A stretch of DNA of 64,000 nt from Dicyema japonicum (GCA_011109175.1 RDEW01000004.1:1907191-1971190), one strand, 5' to 3'; positions 22,335 to 34,252 are shown, counted from the first letter of the stretch. Notes: generated by a model from the letters alone, not told the origin. Made by a program: numbers and translations.

Positions 22335-23010
22335 CAATTCTTTTATCGTATGCGGATGGTCTAGTGGTTGCAGTTAAACATCGAAGAATCGAGGTGACAC
22401 GGTCCGTGCAAGATCTACTAAACCTGATGGGTCTTTGGTTCCAGAAAAACCGTCTGAGTATATCACCAGGAAAGTCACATGTAATGACGTTTACCTCAGC
22501 ACGAAAAGAATTACAAGCAACATCATGAATAACATTGTAGTCCTATTAAGAAGACCCTTTCACTCCTTGGAGTCATCCTGGATCCCATACTCACATTTAC
22601 CCATCAAGTGGACCTAGTAACCGCATGGATCCAAAAAATTGGAATTTTCAAGGCTTTCACTTAATCTCCAATATCTTCCCGCCCATCGTTCTAGCTTCTA
22701 TACAAACAATTTTTATTATCGAGTACGCCTGTACTGCATGGATTGCCTCCTTATCAATATCGGTACAGAGCAAGCTGGAGGTTTTACAAAATCGATGTCT
22801 CAGGATTCTATTGAAATCGTCGAAAAAGACGTCCACCTCGTTATTGCGGAGAACACTAAACGTCCTCCCAATCATGGAATATCTTACGTCACCGGGACTT
22901 CCTCAAGATGGCAAAGTCCCCTGACCATCCCCTCGGACCGCACATCAGATTATATATGGACGTTTGCCCGAGATATGAGAAGAAACCTTCCATGCTGTGG
23001 AGATTAATCC
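22335..23010 (+). mobile_element. LINE family C, RT palm to C-terminus
   Basis: The plus strand reads ILLSYADGLVVAVKHRRIEV at 22337-22396, an RT box with YADD changed to YADG. SISPGKSHVMTFTSARK follows, the usual downstream strand. After a frameshift, 22700-22890 gives IEYACTAWIASLSISVQSKL and NRCLRILLKSSKK. About 22920-23010 matches 55740-55830 (CPRYEKK...WRLIQDS). The active-site change and frameshifts make it dead. Confidence 0.82.
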
Positions 23011-23200
23011 AGGACTCCAAAACTAACCGTGTATTATGGTCCTCAATTGTTGGTATATCATATATGAGCAAATTAAATAGAATCGGAAACATACAGGATC
23101 CCTGTGGGACTCTGTTATGAAGTAAGCGCTATATTCAATTTGTTCCATTAATTTGAACTCTACTTTCGAACAGAAAAAAATTTTCCAGTCATAGCCTTAT
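22990..23200 (-). mobile_element. LINE RT fragment, minus strand
   Basis: From about 23190 the minus strand reads a segment ending HNRVPQGSCMFPILFNLLIY then DIPTIEDHN. This is the RT motif PQGS..SP.LFN. It overlaps, on the opposite strand, the end of the family C copy, so two insertions meet here. YADD is not present. Confidence 0.75.
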
Positions 23201-23734
23201 GCTTAATTATGATTTGACTTGGAGATCTTTATGAGGATAGATATTATAAGCTTCCACTTCGACAATATCTTTGCTGCTTTTTCCATTGAAAAACTTTCCA
23301 CTGCAAATCCGGATAAACTTTCGTCCACTTACACAATTAAACCACTCCGCTTTTGAATAATTTTTTAACTCTGTAAAACACTTTAGTACACAAAAAGGTC
23401 TTTTGAGTCTCAACACAATCGGTTATGATTGCTTGAGAAACCAAAGATACTCTGTAAATGATGTACTTAATGATAAATCAGGTGAAATGTGAATGTGCTT
23501 TCTTCCTATGAGGTCCTACTAAGAGATCCTGAATTATTTAGAATAATCAATTTTTTTCAGGGAAGACTAAATGTAATCTTCACTAGTGTCTGTTAATTGT
23601 TATAGAAGCTAGTGGGGATGTTTGGCGTTCAGATCACCACATAGAACTAGATCTTTGAGTGCACATAGTACCTAGCTCCCTTTTTTTATAAAACAGTAAT
23701 CACCGCTACCAAAGAAAAAACAATAATTATTCTA
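23201..23734. other. Region without confident gene
   Basis: The minus-strand 69-codon frame (23416-23207) may be the decayed upstream part of the adjacent LINE. The remainder shows nothing classifiable. Confidence 0.3.
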
Positions 23735-24180
23735 TATGATCCCAGCCACCAGCAACAATCTTTTCACTATTACCTGGTATTAAGACAGCGATCCGGACTG
23801 CGTTCAGGTTTCTTTCACAAAGTCTATTCCAAACGCCTTAACAATTTCTTCGAAACATCTGGGTTCAACGTTCCTCGTTAAAGGATTCAGCATTTTCGTT
23901 GCTTTTGCTTGAACATTATAAATATTTAGCTTTATGAAAAAAAGGTTTGTCCCCAAAACAACACAAGCATAACACATTTCAGGTTCAATGTATTTCTTAA
24001 AGAACATAATCCGTTGAGACCTTTGAAAGTTCATAAAAGGGCCTTCATAAAATTGAACTTCTTCGCAGCAGTTGATATCACATTCTTGACATGCGGGGAA
24101 AAAGTTAAATGCATATCGAAGGTTACACCAAAGATATGTGGTTTTTTTCTGATGTTAAACAACTCCAATCCCATAACTCC
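23735..24180 (-). mobile_element. LINE family A fragment with 3' end
   Basis: The minus strand reads IFGVTFDMHLTFSPHVKNVI, then YIEPEMCYACVVLGTNLFFI in the 76-codon frame 24034-23804, and ends near the tail GGCTGGGATCATATAG at about 23735. It shows the same order of signatures as the other family A copies, with one frameshift. Confidence 0.78.
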
Positions 24181-24314
24181 AATTTTTATATTTAATAATA
24201 TATAAAAATATTAATTATAAACATTATTTTTAAATTTGAATATAAGCGGTAAAATTTTTATAAACTTTGTTGTCAATTTTCAGTATTATAAGTTCAAGCG
24301 ATTTGGAAATTAAA

Positions 24315-25831
24315 ATGGCTTCCTGCTTTCTAATCAATGATTTTGCAAAGAAGTATTTGCAAGGTACTAGGATATTTTAATCTTATTAGAATTAAACTCG
24401 AATCCAAATTGTGTGGACGCTTTGATAGAATTTATTGATCAATGTCTCGAAAATGAGATAATTTCAAAAGTATTTATTTCAGAAGATTTGGGTATTATAT
24501 CTAAGATTCTCAACTTGACTTTTTGAAGTAAACTTGTGTCTTATAAGAGATGCCTGATGCTTATTAAGGTATCGGATTTTTAGCTTAAACTGTATATTAA
24601 TCTTGAAAAACAGACAGAGAAACTAAAAAATTTCGAACTAATCATCAAGAGAATAATTCTCATTTTAAAAAGTAAAAGCATCACAACATTGGTAGAAATT
24701 TGAAATCAAGTAACAGGGAACACTCCATCGATGGTTGACACATGTAATTAATTCATCTTTATTACGACAATTCACATTTGGTTTGTCATTCTAGTATATA
24801 TCTGGAAATTATGTATTCTAATCAAATTTATAATGTTTCACATTTTGTTATGTTTTTATTTAAACTTATTATTCACAAATATTGGAGTAAACTTGCTTTT
24901 CTGTGCAACATCCCAAACAACTCAAAAATATACAAATTGGTTCTTATTTTTACTAAATTTCAGTTCGATTTAATTAATTCTCTCCTAACTGGATACGGTC
25001 ATATTAGCATTCTGGATATTGTCGGTTATTTCCTTTGCTGTCTGCCAAAAGTAACACATGTCTGTATTCTTTAGACTCAGTTCTGCTGATGAGTTTACTA
25101 AACTAACTGCTGACTTTATATATTATCTATCTCGAAATTCGATCTACTGCTTATCAGATTTTTTATGAATTCTTTAAAATCCTTCAAAGAGAGTGCAGTT
25201 GATTGTGACCTACTTTGTGACACGATTATTACAAAATTTTTGAGAATAAATTCACCGGAGCTATCGTTTTTGGTTATAAAGCAGCAACTAGTTCAATGTG
25301 TCTTCATTAATCTCAAATCAGGGTGAATGTTATATTTGAAATCTCATTCTTAGATTGATGATTCGTGGTTGTTTTTATTTTAAGTTTTAGTTTTGCTTCA
25401 AAATTCTCTCAGACCTCGATTCTCTAAAAGTCAGAATTCATGAACCAAATTATCATCAATTTTCCATTGATTACTAATTCAAATGTAGCTTCCAAGAGCT
25501 ACCAGTAATACTATGAACAGTTGGTATCTATTACGAATATGATCTTGCTTTATAATCTTCATAAACATATATGTTTTTTCGATTTATGGTATTTTAGCTT
25601 TCCTTTAGGTTGATTTATTTGACAATTTTTTGGTTAGAGTCAGCTCTCTTTCCTACTTACCAGAAATATGTTTATACTGTTTCTAAATCTTTGAGGAGGT
25701 ATTATAGTTTGCTTGTTCGGCTGTTTTCATCATCTCCAATTATTTTAGAACTGAAAATGATTTTCTTCGGTAATCTTATGGAATTATTTAAGGAGAGAAA
25801 TATAGGAAGATTTGTACTTACATGTGGTTAA
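24315..25831 (+). pseudogene. Decayed multi-exon gene, unidentified
   Basis: Starts at ATG 24315 with MASCFLINDFAKKYLQ. A 26-nt GT...TTAG intron (24364-24389) joins it in phase 1 to ELNSNPNCVDALIEFIDQCL, and the frame runs to TGA 24524. The same frame resumes (SKLVSYKRCLMLIK; INLEKQTEKLKNFELIIKRI). Other coding-like blocks follow: NSLLTGYGHISILDIVGYFL at about 24978-25040, CDTIITKFLRINSPELSFLV at about 25215-25275, and an open frame 25610-25831. Stops and shifts between blocks are not explained by credible introns, so the gene appears dead. The hydrophobic/helical repeat-like make-up suggests an alpha-solenoid protein. The family was not recognised. Confidence 0.5.
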
Positions 25832-26844
25832 TTTTTTGTTTTTGATTATTCATAAAAACTCAAAAATGGAAGGTGTCTCTTATTAAGTTTTCGATATTTT
25901 GAGCTTTAGGAAGGGAATTTCTATTTTTTACAAATATCGACTTTACTTTGCGGTTTGTCGGGATCACTCACATCTAACGAAAAATGCTTGTTCTTTTTCA
26001 GTTCCATTATATTTTTGTATAATTTCTGCAAACCTAGATTTGACTCGATTTTCTGTCTTTGCTTGCAAAATATTCTGAATTATTTGTTTTTCAAAAATCT
26101 CCGCATTTCATTAAATTACTAATCAAAGGAGTGGATGCAATCGTAGTCATTTCTCAGTAAGGGGAGTTAAAACTGAGTCGAATTGACTCTCATTGCGATT
26201 TCATAATTTTGTAGAAATTGTTTTTACGTCACAGAATGTCCGGGTTTTTGATGAAAGAAGATTGCAATGATTTAAGAAGACCCGAGGTACGCTCTGTCTA
26301 TTACATTCTGAACTCTGGTGGACGGAATCGTATAATAAATATAATTGTCTCTAATGATCTTTCTATAAACTGTCATAAAATATGCGATGTTTTGTAATCT
26401 AAGGTATTTAATTATAGAGGACCTTAACTGTAAAAAACTACACACCTAGTCCTAAGTTCGACGAGAAAAGGAAGCATTAAAGATGACTTCTATTTAACTG
26501 TAAAAAACTACACACCTATTCCTAATCGGGAGGATTGTTTTTAACTAATTTTAGTATTAGTGTTTTGGATTTATAATTTTGATTTTGAATGTAATACAAA
26601 GTCAGCACTCTGGTTTTTGTGAGTATTCATTAACGCAGTTTTGGTGAGAGTAGGAAAACAGAAAAGTTTAGAAATTTTCCTATGCAATCACACTGTTGAC
26701 TCGTATCTATGAAGATAGTATTCCTTTATTAACATGAAGTTGCTGATTGAATGGAGAGGCACAAAAGCGATAATATTCGCCAAATGTTTGCTCGATGTCT
26801 TTAATTGTCGGCCTTGTTGATTTTTCCTTAGTTTTGTTCCTAGA
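25832..26844. other. Remnants and a short direct repeat
   Basis: A 53-codon plus-strand frame at 26237-26398 (starts MSGFLMKEDCNDLRRPE) looks coding but was not identified. A 29-bp sequence (aactgtaaaaaactacacac...) occurs twice, at about 26426 and 26496. Otherwise AT-rich. Confidence 0.35.
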
Positions 26845-27112
26845 GGCAGATTGGATTCTACGTGTGAGAAATTCATAAAGACGAAAGAAATTTAATCAAT
26901 GAAGATTCCTTTAGAAATGATTTAATCTTAATGGTTACTATTTTTAGGCCTCTGAGACCAAGTTTCTAGCGCGAATGCGGCAGATTGGATTCTACGTGTG
27001 AGAAATTCATAAAGACGAAAGAAATTTAATCAATGAAGATTCCTTTAGAAATGATTTAATCTTAATGGTTACTATTTTTAGGCCTCTGAGACCAAGTTTC
27101 TAGCGTGAATAC
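26845..27112 (+). repeat. 134-bp tandem duplication
   Basis: Two adjacent copies with an exact offset of 134 bp (ggcagattgg begins at 26845 and 26979). They are near-identical, differing by only a few substitutions at the right end (tagcgcgaatg versus tagcgtgaata). Such low divergence next to heavily decayed sequence implies a recent duplication. Confidence 0.92.
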
Positions 27113-27251
27113 GATTTATGGTAGAATTTCACAGCCTTTATTCTGTAAGAACCTCTGTGGTGGGCCGGCATTGTTTTTGATAAGAATACACAAATGGTGA
27201 AAGATCACGTTCTTTGGTCTCTATTTCTGCAAAATATCAGGAGAGTATGCC

Positions 27252-27491
27252 TCCCATCATTGACTCCCATGTATAATTTGATTGATGAAGTAGTTATTGC
27301 ATTTTGTGGAATCCTGTTGATGATTCACTCGTCTACCTTTTATTTTCTTATAATTACTGATAACGCACAGCTTCCACTATTGACTCCCATGTATAATTTG
27401 ATTGATGAAGTAGTTATTGCATTTTGTGGAATCCTGTTGATGATTCACTCGTCTACCTTTTATTTTCTTATAATTACGATAACGCACAGCG
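27252..27491 (+). repeat. 120-bp tandem duplication
   Basis: Two copies with an exact offset of 120 bp (tgactcccatgtataatttg at 27261 and 27381), nearly identical over the whole unit. Because 120 is divisible by three, the 105-codon frame 27194-27511 stays open and repeats PMYNLIDEVVIAFCGILLMI twice. It lies inside the presumed dynein relic. Confidence 0.92.
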
Positions 27492-29796
27492 ACAACGTAG
27501 GACTGGATTAGAAAATGGACGTGTTTTCTTTCCATCAAGATAACTTACTACAATGAGCGACAATTGGTGGATATTTAAGTCCTCAATTCTGATGATCTAA
27601 TTCTCAACTACCTCCATATTGCTGCCATTAATTCTCCCAAATCTGTGGGTAAAACAGTAATCTGATTTTTCTTCACATAATGTATTTTCAGCCACAAAGA
27701 CGACTTGTCCACTATTTTGCTTATTTAGTTCTGAATGATATCTTTTAAACCCCTCGGGGACCAAGATAACGAAGAATTGATTAGGGACGTCCTAAATTTT
27801 CTACATGTCGTGTCATATACATTTCCAGCTGCTAATGATCCTCGAAGGTTGAAAGTCTGTCTATTTAGACAAATTACATTACATCATACTGAACGTGGAC
27901 ACGATCAATGTCGGCATGTTTAATGACGCAGTGAATAGGGTACAATGTGATTTTATCACAATATGAGCTCATTGTTTGAACGAAGAAGGCATCTCTTAAG
28001 AATTATTGATGATGAGCAGAAAACTTCTGTTATTCTACAAATGACACGTTTTCTGAGATGAGAAGGAAGATTCGATGAAACATTGAGCCGTTTACAAACA
28101 TTTTCTGAGTGGACTCTGTCTTCTGTTTATGAGAAGTCCAAGATTTCAGGGCGATATATAAGGTTTTCATTTTTTATTAAAGACTGACCGAGGGCGAATG
28201 ATGAAAATTCTATATGATTTTTTGACTTTCTGAAAGTCCCTCACTGATTCATTAACAAATATAGAAGCTGTATCTAAATTGGGCCAGTGTTCAGCCGAGT
28301 CATCTTCCCCAGTTGAAGAAATCATCTAGGCCATCGAAACATTTATAAGATTACGAAAAGGTTCACTTCCAGTTGGCCAAATACTACGGTCTATTGTCTT
28401 GTGAGGAAGATATTGAAGATTTTAAATCGTTGCCGTATAATTTATGGACACTGTAACGAGGCAATTGTAATGTTTGCTACTTCCATGCGGTATGGAAGTA
28501 AATGAATCTATGCAGACAATGATCTTCTTTTTTTTCTGAAAATTCTTGATCTTCCCAATAAGATAAAATGAGAACTAATGTGCAGAAACTGGAATTCTTT
28601 TTAATTTATCTTCCACATATTAATTCATGGTTGTGCTTTCTTAGTTCACCAAAAAAATTTGTCATACCAATAACAAAATCTTTAAATTTTGTATATATGG
28701 TTGTTACTCAAATAGAATATTCTGGTCAAACTGCTGCATTCCTACCCATAACAGAATCTGGGGGATGGTCACCATTTCAGAGGTAGTCTTTATTGTCATT
28801 CAGTCCTCTGTTCCAATGAGAGTTGAAACATGTCGACAAATATTCAGTCTTGTCAGGTAGACAATTCAATAATTCTTATGGGGGATAAAAGTCTGAGGAA
28901 ACTACTGTTCAGGTTATTTTCTTTTCCAACCTCAGACTCTACCAGTCTTCTTCACCAAGGAAAACTTTTGGTCCTTCTCAGTCTTTTCGACAAATATTTA
29001 CCCACGTGGGTTACAAATAGTCGTTATATGTGCCAAATTATGCTCCCATTCCAATTGCAAATGACTTCTAATATTCCTGAGGTTCCTTTACATGTTCGAT
29101 ATACCTCTTAACAAATACATATAAAAGGGTTCAATGATAACATTGAGGTACTACCCTCTTAGCAGAAACCAAAAAAGCTATGTTTGTTGTACAGTGATAA
29201 GATAACACGTTTTAAATGTACAAACCAAAAGTATGGATTTGATTATTATTATTGAGGACGATTTCTGGAAGGATAGCAGAATGATCATTTTTTTACGTTT
29301 GTTAACTTCTTTCTTAGAAACAACCTGAAGAGCAAACAACGGAATCTTTCATAGAACAAAAGTTACACCTTTTTTTGACTTCAAGTTGTGATCCCCCTCA
29401 ATGAGGAGTGTGGGCTTATTGAATGGGTTTATAATACTCATAGTTTCTGAATCACTTTGTCTGATATTTACAAAGATCGTGGAATGTTCGTTTCTCTTTA
29501 GATTCTGAGGAAAGTTGCCCCGTCGATTACTGTTTCAATGGAGGACGGTATTGTGGACTATTCGAATTATTTCCGTCTTTATATTACCACTAACATGCGT
29601 AATCCCCCTATTTACCTGAAACGTCTGTAAAAGTGACTTCTAAACTGTATGATGACGTCTGAAGGGGTGGAGGATCAACTCCTGGAAACATACTGCTCTG
29701 ATCATCCAAACAGCTGTAAATAAGCAGTAGAATGCTAACTAATTGGTAGACAATATAATACTGGAAATTTTATTTTCTTACAAAAGAAATATTTTG

Positions 29797-29985
29797 GAAC
29801 AAGAATCCTCAACCTTTTTGCTGTCGCGTACGGGGGTAGATTTCCAGCCGTTGTTGAGGATCACAACAAGGGTCACAAGAAAATTTTAAATTTTAAGATC
29901 ATAGGAGAACTGACAGTCAAGTAAAATTAATGCGTAATTTTGCATAGACTTCACATTTGGAAAAATTTCAAGACGAATGAAAGGA
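29797..29985 (+). mobile_element. hAT terminal fragment
   Basis: The sequence agaatcctcaacctttttgc, followed by a GC-rich cgcgtacggggg and gccgttgttgaggatcac, resembles the CAGGGGTTCTCAACCTTTTT-type ends of hAT elements such as hAT-1. The bases at 29930-29965 resemble the first 60 bases of the window. There is no coding part and the far end is not identified. It lies within the dynein relic. Confidence 0.5.
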
Positions 29986-30679
29986 TCTTTCACTATTAAG
30001 AAGGGCTATGGTCGGTCCTTAGATGCATCAGACCTGACAAGATGTCGGCGGCCATTCATGCTTTTGTTGCATCGAACATTGGTTGTTTTAAATATGTTGA
30101 GTCTTCACCACTTGATTTGCACGTGACACTCGCAGTACTTTCCAAAGACTTTAATCTCCAAAATATTAATTAGAATTTCGCCTTTTGCTTACAAGCTACC
30201 TGAGCAAGGCTTTCCCCGATTCAGTGTTACAGAATGGAGTGAAAATGACTAATGGATTTCCTTCAGAACTTCGATGCAACCTTCAAATATCATACCAATT
30301 TGATTCCATCAATGATATGGATTTTTTCGACGATGCCAAGTAATCTGTAATTGTCTAGTAATTTGACATAAATATTGGAGGAAATTGTTGTTTTTATGTG
30401 CTTCTTTAATGCACTGATTAAGGAACGAAGAATATTTGGACCTTTGGGATGGAATATTCCATACGAATTAATAAGACTGATTTGAGAATCAGCGTGAGAC
30501 AGCGTACAATGTATCTTAATGGACATACAAATAAGTCCCTGAGATACATATCAGGTGAATGTAATTATTAGGGCTATTTTGATAGCAGTTATAATCTAAA
30601 ATATAGCACTAAAACAATTTAGCATTTATAAACAATTTATTAAAAATATATTTTATTATTTTTACAGCATTTATAACTC

Positions 30680-30901
30680 ATGCGACATGGTTCACTTACT
30701 CTGGTGGCGCCAGATATAATCCTAAATTATATCCAAAAAGGACCATTAGTAAACAACCATCTAGAGGATTTCCCCCCGGACGACATTTCCTTCATGGCTA
30801 AGCATGCGAAGACTGCTGATGGTGGCCGAGATCACCTGATTTTTTCTTTCTGGTTCAATAAATTTAAAAATAAGAATGAGGCATATCTGAGTTACCTCTG
30901 A
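30680..30901 (+). mobile_element. LINE 3' end / R1-linked tail, copy 2
   Basis: Shares gtggcgccagatataatcct, the gaggatttcccc region, agcatgcgaagactgctgat, ggccgagatcacctgat and the ttctggttcaataaattta end with 17805-18010. The closing module (GATCACCTGATTT, then TTCTGGTTCAATAAA) is the family A 3' tail. The open frame across it is not taken as a gene. Confidence 0.6.
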
Positions 30902-31169
30902 TATCTCACACAAATGCTGACATAAACAAAGATCAAGTAGAAATCACTTCACTTTGATAATATTTTTAAGACATAGGTTAATTTGGAAATTTATCTCAGA
31001 AAAATTGTGAAGAAAATTTCGTGAATGAAGTGAGATTGGATATTCTACAAAAATTCCTCTCAGCTTTTGACATTCATGACTATTGATAAGATATCCAATT
31101 TCCTAATACAAAATCATGAACACTGTTTTAGTGCAAGAAATCGACTGTACATTTAGTATTTGAATAAGG

Positions 31170-32812
31170 TACTTAACACTAATGCAGCAGGAGCAAGATT
31201 TCTAATGGCCTCCATTATCAAAAGTATTCTCTTTATCAAGGACGACTCGAAAATCCTTCAATTCATTCATATTCTTAAAGTGAAGAACAAATTCTACTGA
31301 ACCTGAAATCTGCGAGCATTGATTAGTCATTTTCAGTCAACGTCCGAACTGATTTGCAGAAGAAAGAAACTAATCGTCATTGAAAGAAGAAAGAAACACA
31401 AACCTTCACTTACTACATCTCCAAAGCGCTGGAATGCATCCAAGATCTCAAAATCATTCACATGGACCTTAAATTGTGGAATGTCTTTTAAAAGGAAACA
31501 TGCAAATCAAATTAGGAGACTTTAGAATATCTACAAAACCAACTAATGGACTCTTCAAGAGGTACTGGTCTGATTTATTATAGCTCGGTTTGTGGTACCT
31601 CGAATTATATTGCTCCTGAGGTTCTGAAGATTTTGGATCACAGTTATAAGGAGGACTCGTGGACACTCGGCTATATGCTGTAAGTCTTCGAGTTAATCAA
31701 ATATACGATGTTTGTCGTTAGGATTCCCTTTAGAATCGATCGTATTGAGGATACTTATGATCGTATAGAGAGGAATAAATTTGCTGTCCCCACATCGAAT
31801 TTGACCGCCAAGACCCTGATTTTAAACTGCCTCGAGTTTGACCAGTCAAAGCGATACAATGTGGACTAGATTTTGATGTCTTCTTTTCTGGCGTGTACTT
31901 AAAAGCTTTGATCTTTAAGATATTCTCCAACTGAACTCCCAATGAGCTGTCTGACGACTCTCCCTCATTTTGATAGAGACAACGTGGTATTCAATTTCAT
32001 ATGAAGTTTGTCATGATTTAAAGAAATGGTGGGTTTTGGAGGAATTTTAGAAATAATAGGGCATGTGGATTTTGAGAAGTGCTGTGAAACTCCAGATCTC
32101 CTAACCAAGCTGAAAAAGCAGCTGATGGTCTTCTTTGTGCCATTAATCTGAATAATCTGACTACTGAAAGTACTGATGACTGCATAATATTAAAGAGGAG
32201 ACTGAGGACCTATCATGTTTTCCTGTTTACTTTGTGACCAAGTGGATGGATTATTCCAAGATGTATGGTTTCTCCTACGCACTCTCAAGTGGCAGTATAG
32301 GATCATCTTCATGGACGGTACCCACATGATCAGACATTCCGACCACGTGTTCACTTGTCCCTTATTTAAAGCACTGTTCAGTACTTTGATCTTCAAAGAG
32401 TGAAATGTTCTTTGATATTAACACATGGTGAGCTTATTAAAGCACTGTATTGGCTACATGAACATTAAACTGGCCTAGGTATGGCGTTACGGTTATTTAG
32501 ACGGGGATTGGGATTATTACGGAAAGAATATTTTAAGGTTTGCGGATAGCACATATCAGAGATTTGTTCAGGACAGATTCGTATTCGGCATTTTTACTGT
32601 TGAATGTGATTTTGCATATTGATTTTTTTGCATTGCACGAGAAAATGATGCTCTGTCCCCATTTGAAGGGAGTAACTTTTATCAATTAAATGAAGGAGGC
32701 CCATTCTTATAGATTCTAACTTATTTCCAAGAATGGATGTCCCAAGAGGCTATTGGGTTTGTTATATGAGGCAGTTAATGTCGTAGAGTGAATACAGTCT
32801 TCAGAGAAAAAA
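31170..32812 (+). pseudogene. Polo-like kinase relic with tiny introns
   Basis: Kinase-domain blocks appear in order. IIHMDLKLWNVFLKGNMQIK (31450 on) is the catalytic loop with HRD changed to HMD. GDFRIST (31515) is the DFG motif changed to DFR. A 22-nt intron (31562-31583) joins in phase to CGTSNYIAPEVLKILDHSYK and EDSWTLGYML. Then come RIEDTYDRIERNKFAVP (the PLK KETY.RI.KNEY.IP region) and FDQSKRYNVD. A 27-nt intron (31893-31919) leads to YSPTELPMSCLTTLPHFD, equivalent to the post-kinase PLK motif. Polo-box signatures follow: PVYFVTKWMDYSKMYGFSY at 32222-32278, then MMLCPHLKGVTFIN near 32650. Stops, frameshifts and the lost HRD/DFG residues show that it is dead. Retained introns mean it is not a retrocopy. 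Confidence 0.85.
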
Positions 32813-32815
32813 ACA

Positions 32816-34252
32816 GTCTAGAGCAGAGGTTCCCAACTTGGGTTCCGCGAAGTTCCAAAAATTTTTTTAATTTTTATTTCAAAAGAATAATTTTTCAAAA
32901 CGAATTGATTTAATTTGCCCGTGTCTAAATGAAGTCTTGTGACAGTGCATATTTTAAAGTTCGATCTTATCGAGAAAGTTATATTGCTTTTGGTTTCACA
33001 TGGACTGGAAACATGGATTGTCCTCTCCCACTTTGTGTTGTTTGCGGCGAAAAATTTGCGAATAGTTATATTGCTTCAACGAAGCTCAGACGTTATTTCT
33101 CAACCAAATACCCGGAACTTTCAAAGAAAAAAATAATATTTTATGCGGAAATTGGACCACAATAAAGTTCAAGCATCCTGTTTCACAAAAAATTAAAAAT
33201 AAACGAAAAAGTACTGCATGCTAGTTATGCTGTTACTGAGATTACCGCTAGAAATATGAAATCCCATACTCTCGCCGAAACTGTTGTTTTGTCTGCATGT
33301 AAAGAAGTAGTGAAGACAATTTTCGGAGAAATTGCTGCCGCTGAGCGCGACTTAATTCCATTTCTAATAATTCTGTGAGCAGACGCATCAAGGATATGTC
33401 TGATAACATTGAAACTTACTTTGGTTCGGCGAATAAAAAATCTAAATTTTTTGCGCTTCAAGTGGATGAAAGCTAAGATATCACAGAAAGAATACAACTC
33501 CTTGTTTTCGTTCGATATATGAACGATCAATTTATTGTTGAAGATTTTCTTTGCTGCAAAGAGTTTCTCGGAACAACAAAGGGATATGACATTTTCAATC
33601 TTATAAATTCATATTTTGAGGATACAAAGTTGGATTGGAATGCATGTGTGGGTATTTGCACTGATGGTGCTCTAGCAATGACTGGGCAATTTAAAGGCTT
33701 TGTTTCTTTAAAAAAAAAAGAATCCAAACATTAATCACTAATTTTCCACCCAATCAGCTGAACTCAATGATTGGATGAGGAATCCTTTTGCTGAGTACGA
33801 AATAAATGGAAACGAGCTATCATTAAAAGAGGAAAAACTTGCGTTTGTTTCAAGCGACAGAACGTTAAAAATGGAATATTTACAGGTTGATATTGATTCG
33901 TTTTGGCTGATTGTCAAAAAAGAATATCCTATTCTGGTAAACAAAGAGTTTTGGTCCAGTTTTCAACGACTTATCTCTGTGAAAGTAAATTTCCTGCATT
34001 AACAAATATAAAGCATAAAAAACGAGCGAACCTACTGTATGTAGAAGACCTATGTTTATCTCTGTCAAGGACATATTACAGAGCTATGCAAGAGACACCA
34101 GCCTCAACCATCTCACTATCGAACTAGCATTTTATTTTTTATATTAGTAAAATACTGATAGTTGTTAAAAACTATATAGGGGTTCCGTATAAAATGAAAA
34201 ATGTCGATAGGGTTCCGTGTTCTCAAAAAAGTTGGGAACCACTGGTCTAGAG
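32816..34252 (+). mobile_element. hAT transposon (hAT-2) with 8-bp TSD
   Basis: The element is 32824-34244 (1421 bp), flanked by a perfect 8-bp duplication GTCTAGAG at 32816-32823 and 34245-34252. The left end is CAGAGGTTCCCAACTT and the right end, from the opposite strand, CAGTGGTTCCCAACTT. It sits directly behind the Polo-kinase relic. At 1.4 kb it is shorter than an autonomous element because the middle of the transposase is missing. Confidence 0.93.
32929..34130 (+). pseudogene. hAT-2 transposase (ZBED5/SCAND3-like), internally deleted
   Basis: The N-terminal block 32929-33165 reads YRESYIAFGFTWTGNMDCPL then LCVVCGEKFANSY, the modified BED finger of ZBED5-like transposases (FGF.W.G....P.PLC.VCGE). 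33640-33680 gives GICTDGALAMTGQF, the TDGA..M.G core. The C-terminal block at 33980-34060 reads TYLCESKFPALTNIKHKKRA, the dimerisation region. Stops and several frame changes occur, and a large central part between core and C-terminus is gone. Confidence 0.85.

Larger units (their letters stand above)
27130..30530 (+). pseudogene. Dynein heavy chain relic
   Basis: The clearest blocks are at the 3' end. 29571-29612 reads FRLYITTNMRNPP, equivalent to the FRFYITTKLRNP motif of the AAA5 region. About 29614-29690 reads LPETSVKVT and TSEGVEDQLLE, equivalent to the TPEGLEDQLLG region. 30270-30330 reads NGFPSELRCNLQISYQFD, and 30434-30468 reads [11 protein letters not shown], a near-invariant AAA6 motif, continuing DLRISVRQ. 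The blocks are broken by many stops and frameshifts. Weaker coding-like frames back to about 27130 (including PRRLKVCLF near 27840) are assigned only by continuity. Dynein heavy chains are about 4,000-residue AAA+ motors, so this is a truncated dead copy. It contains the 120-bp duplication at 27252 and a hAT fragment at 29797. Confidence 0.72.

Noticed and set aside
24579-24593. 15-nt intron in the decayed gene
   Set aside because: GT...TTTAG boundaries and frame fit, but 15 nt is below every other supported intron here. A point-mutation stop is simpler.
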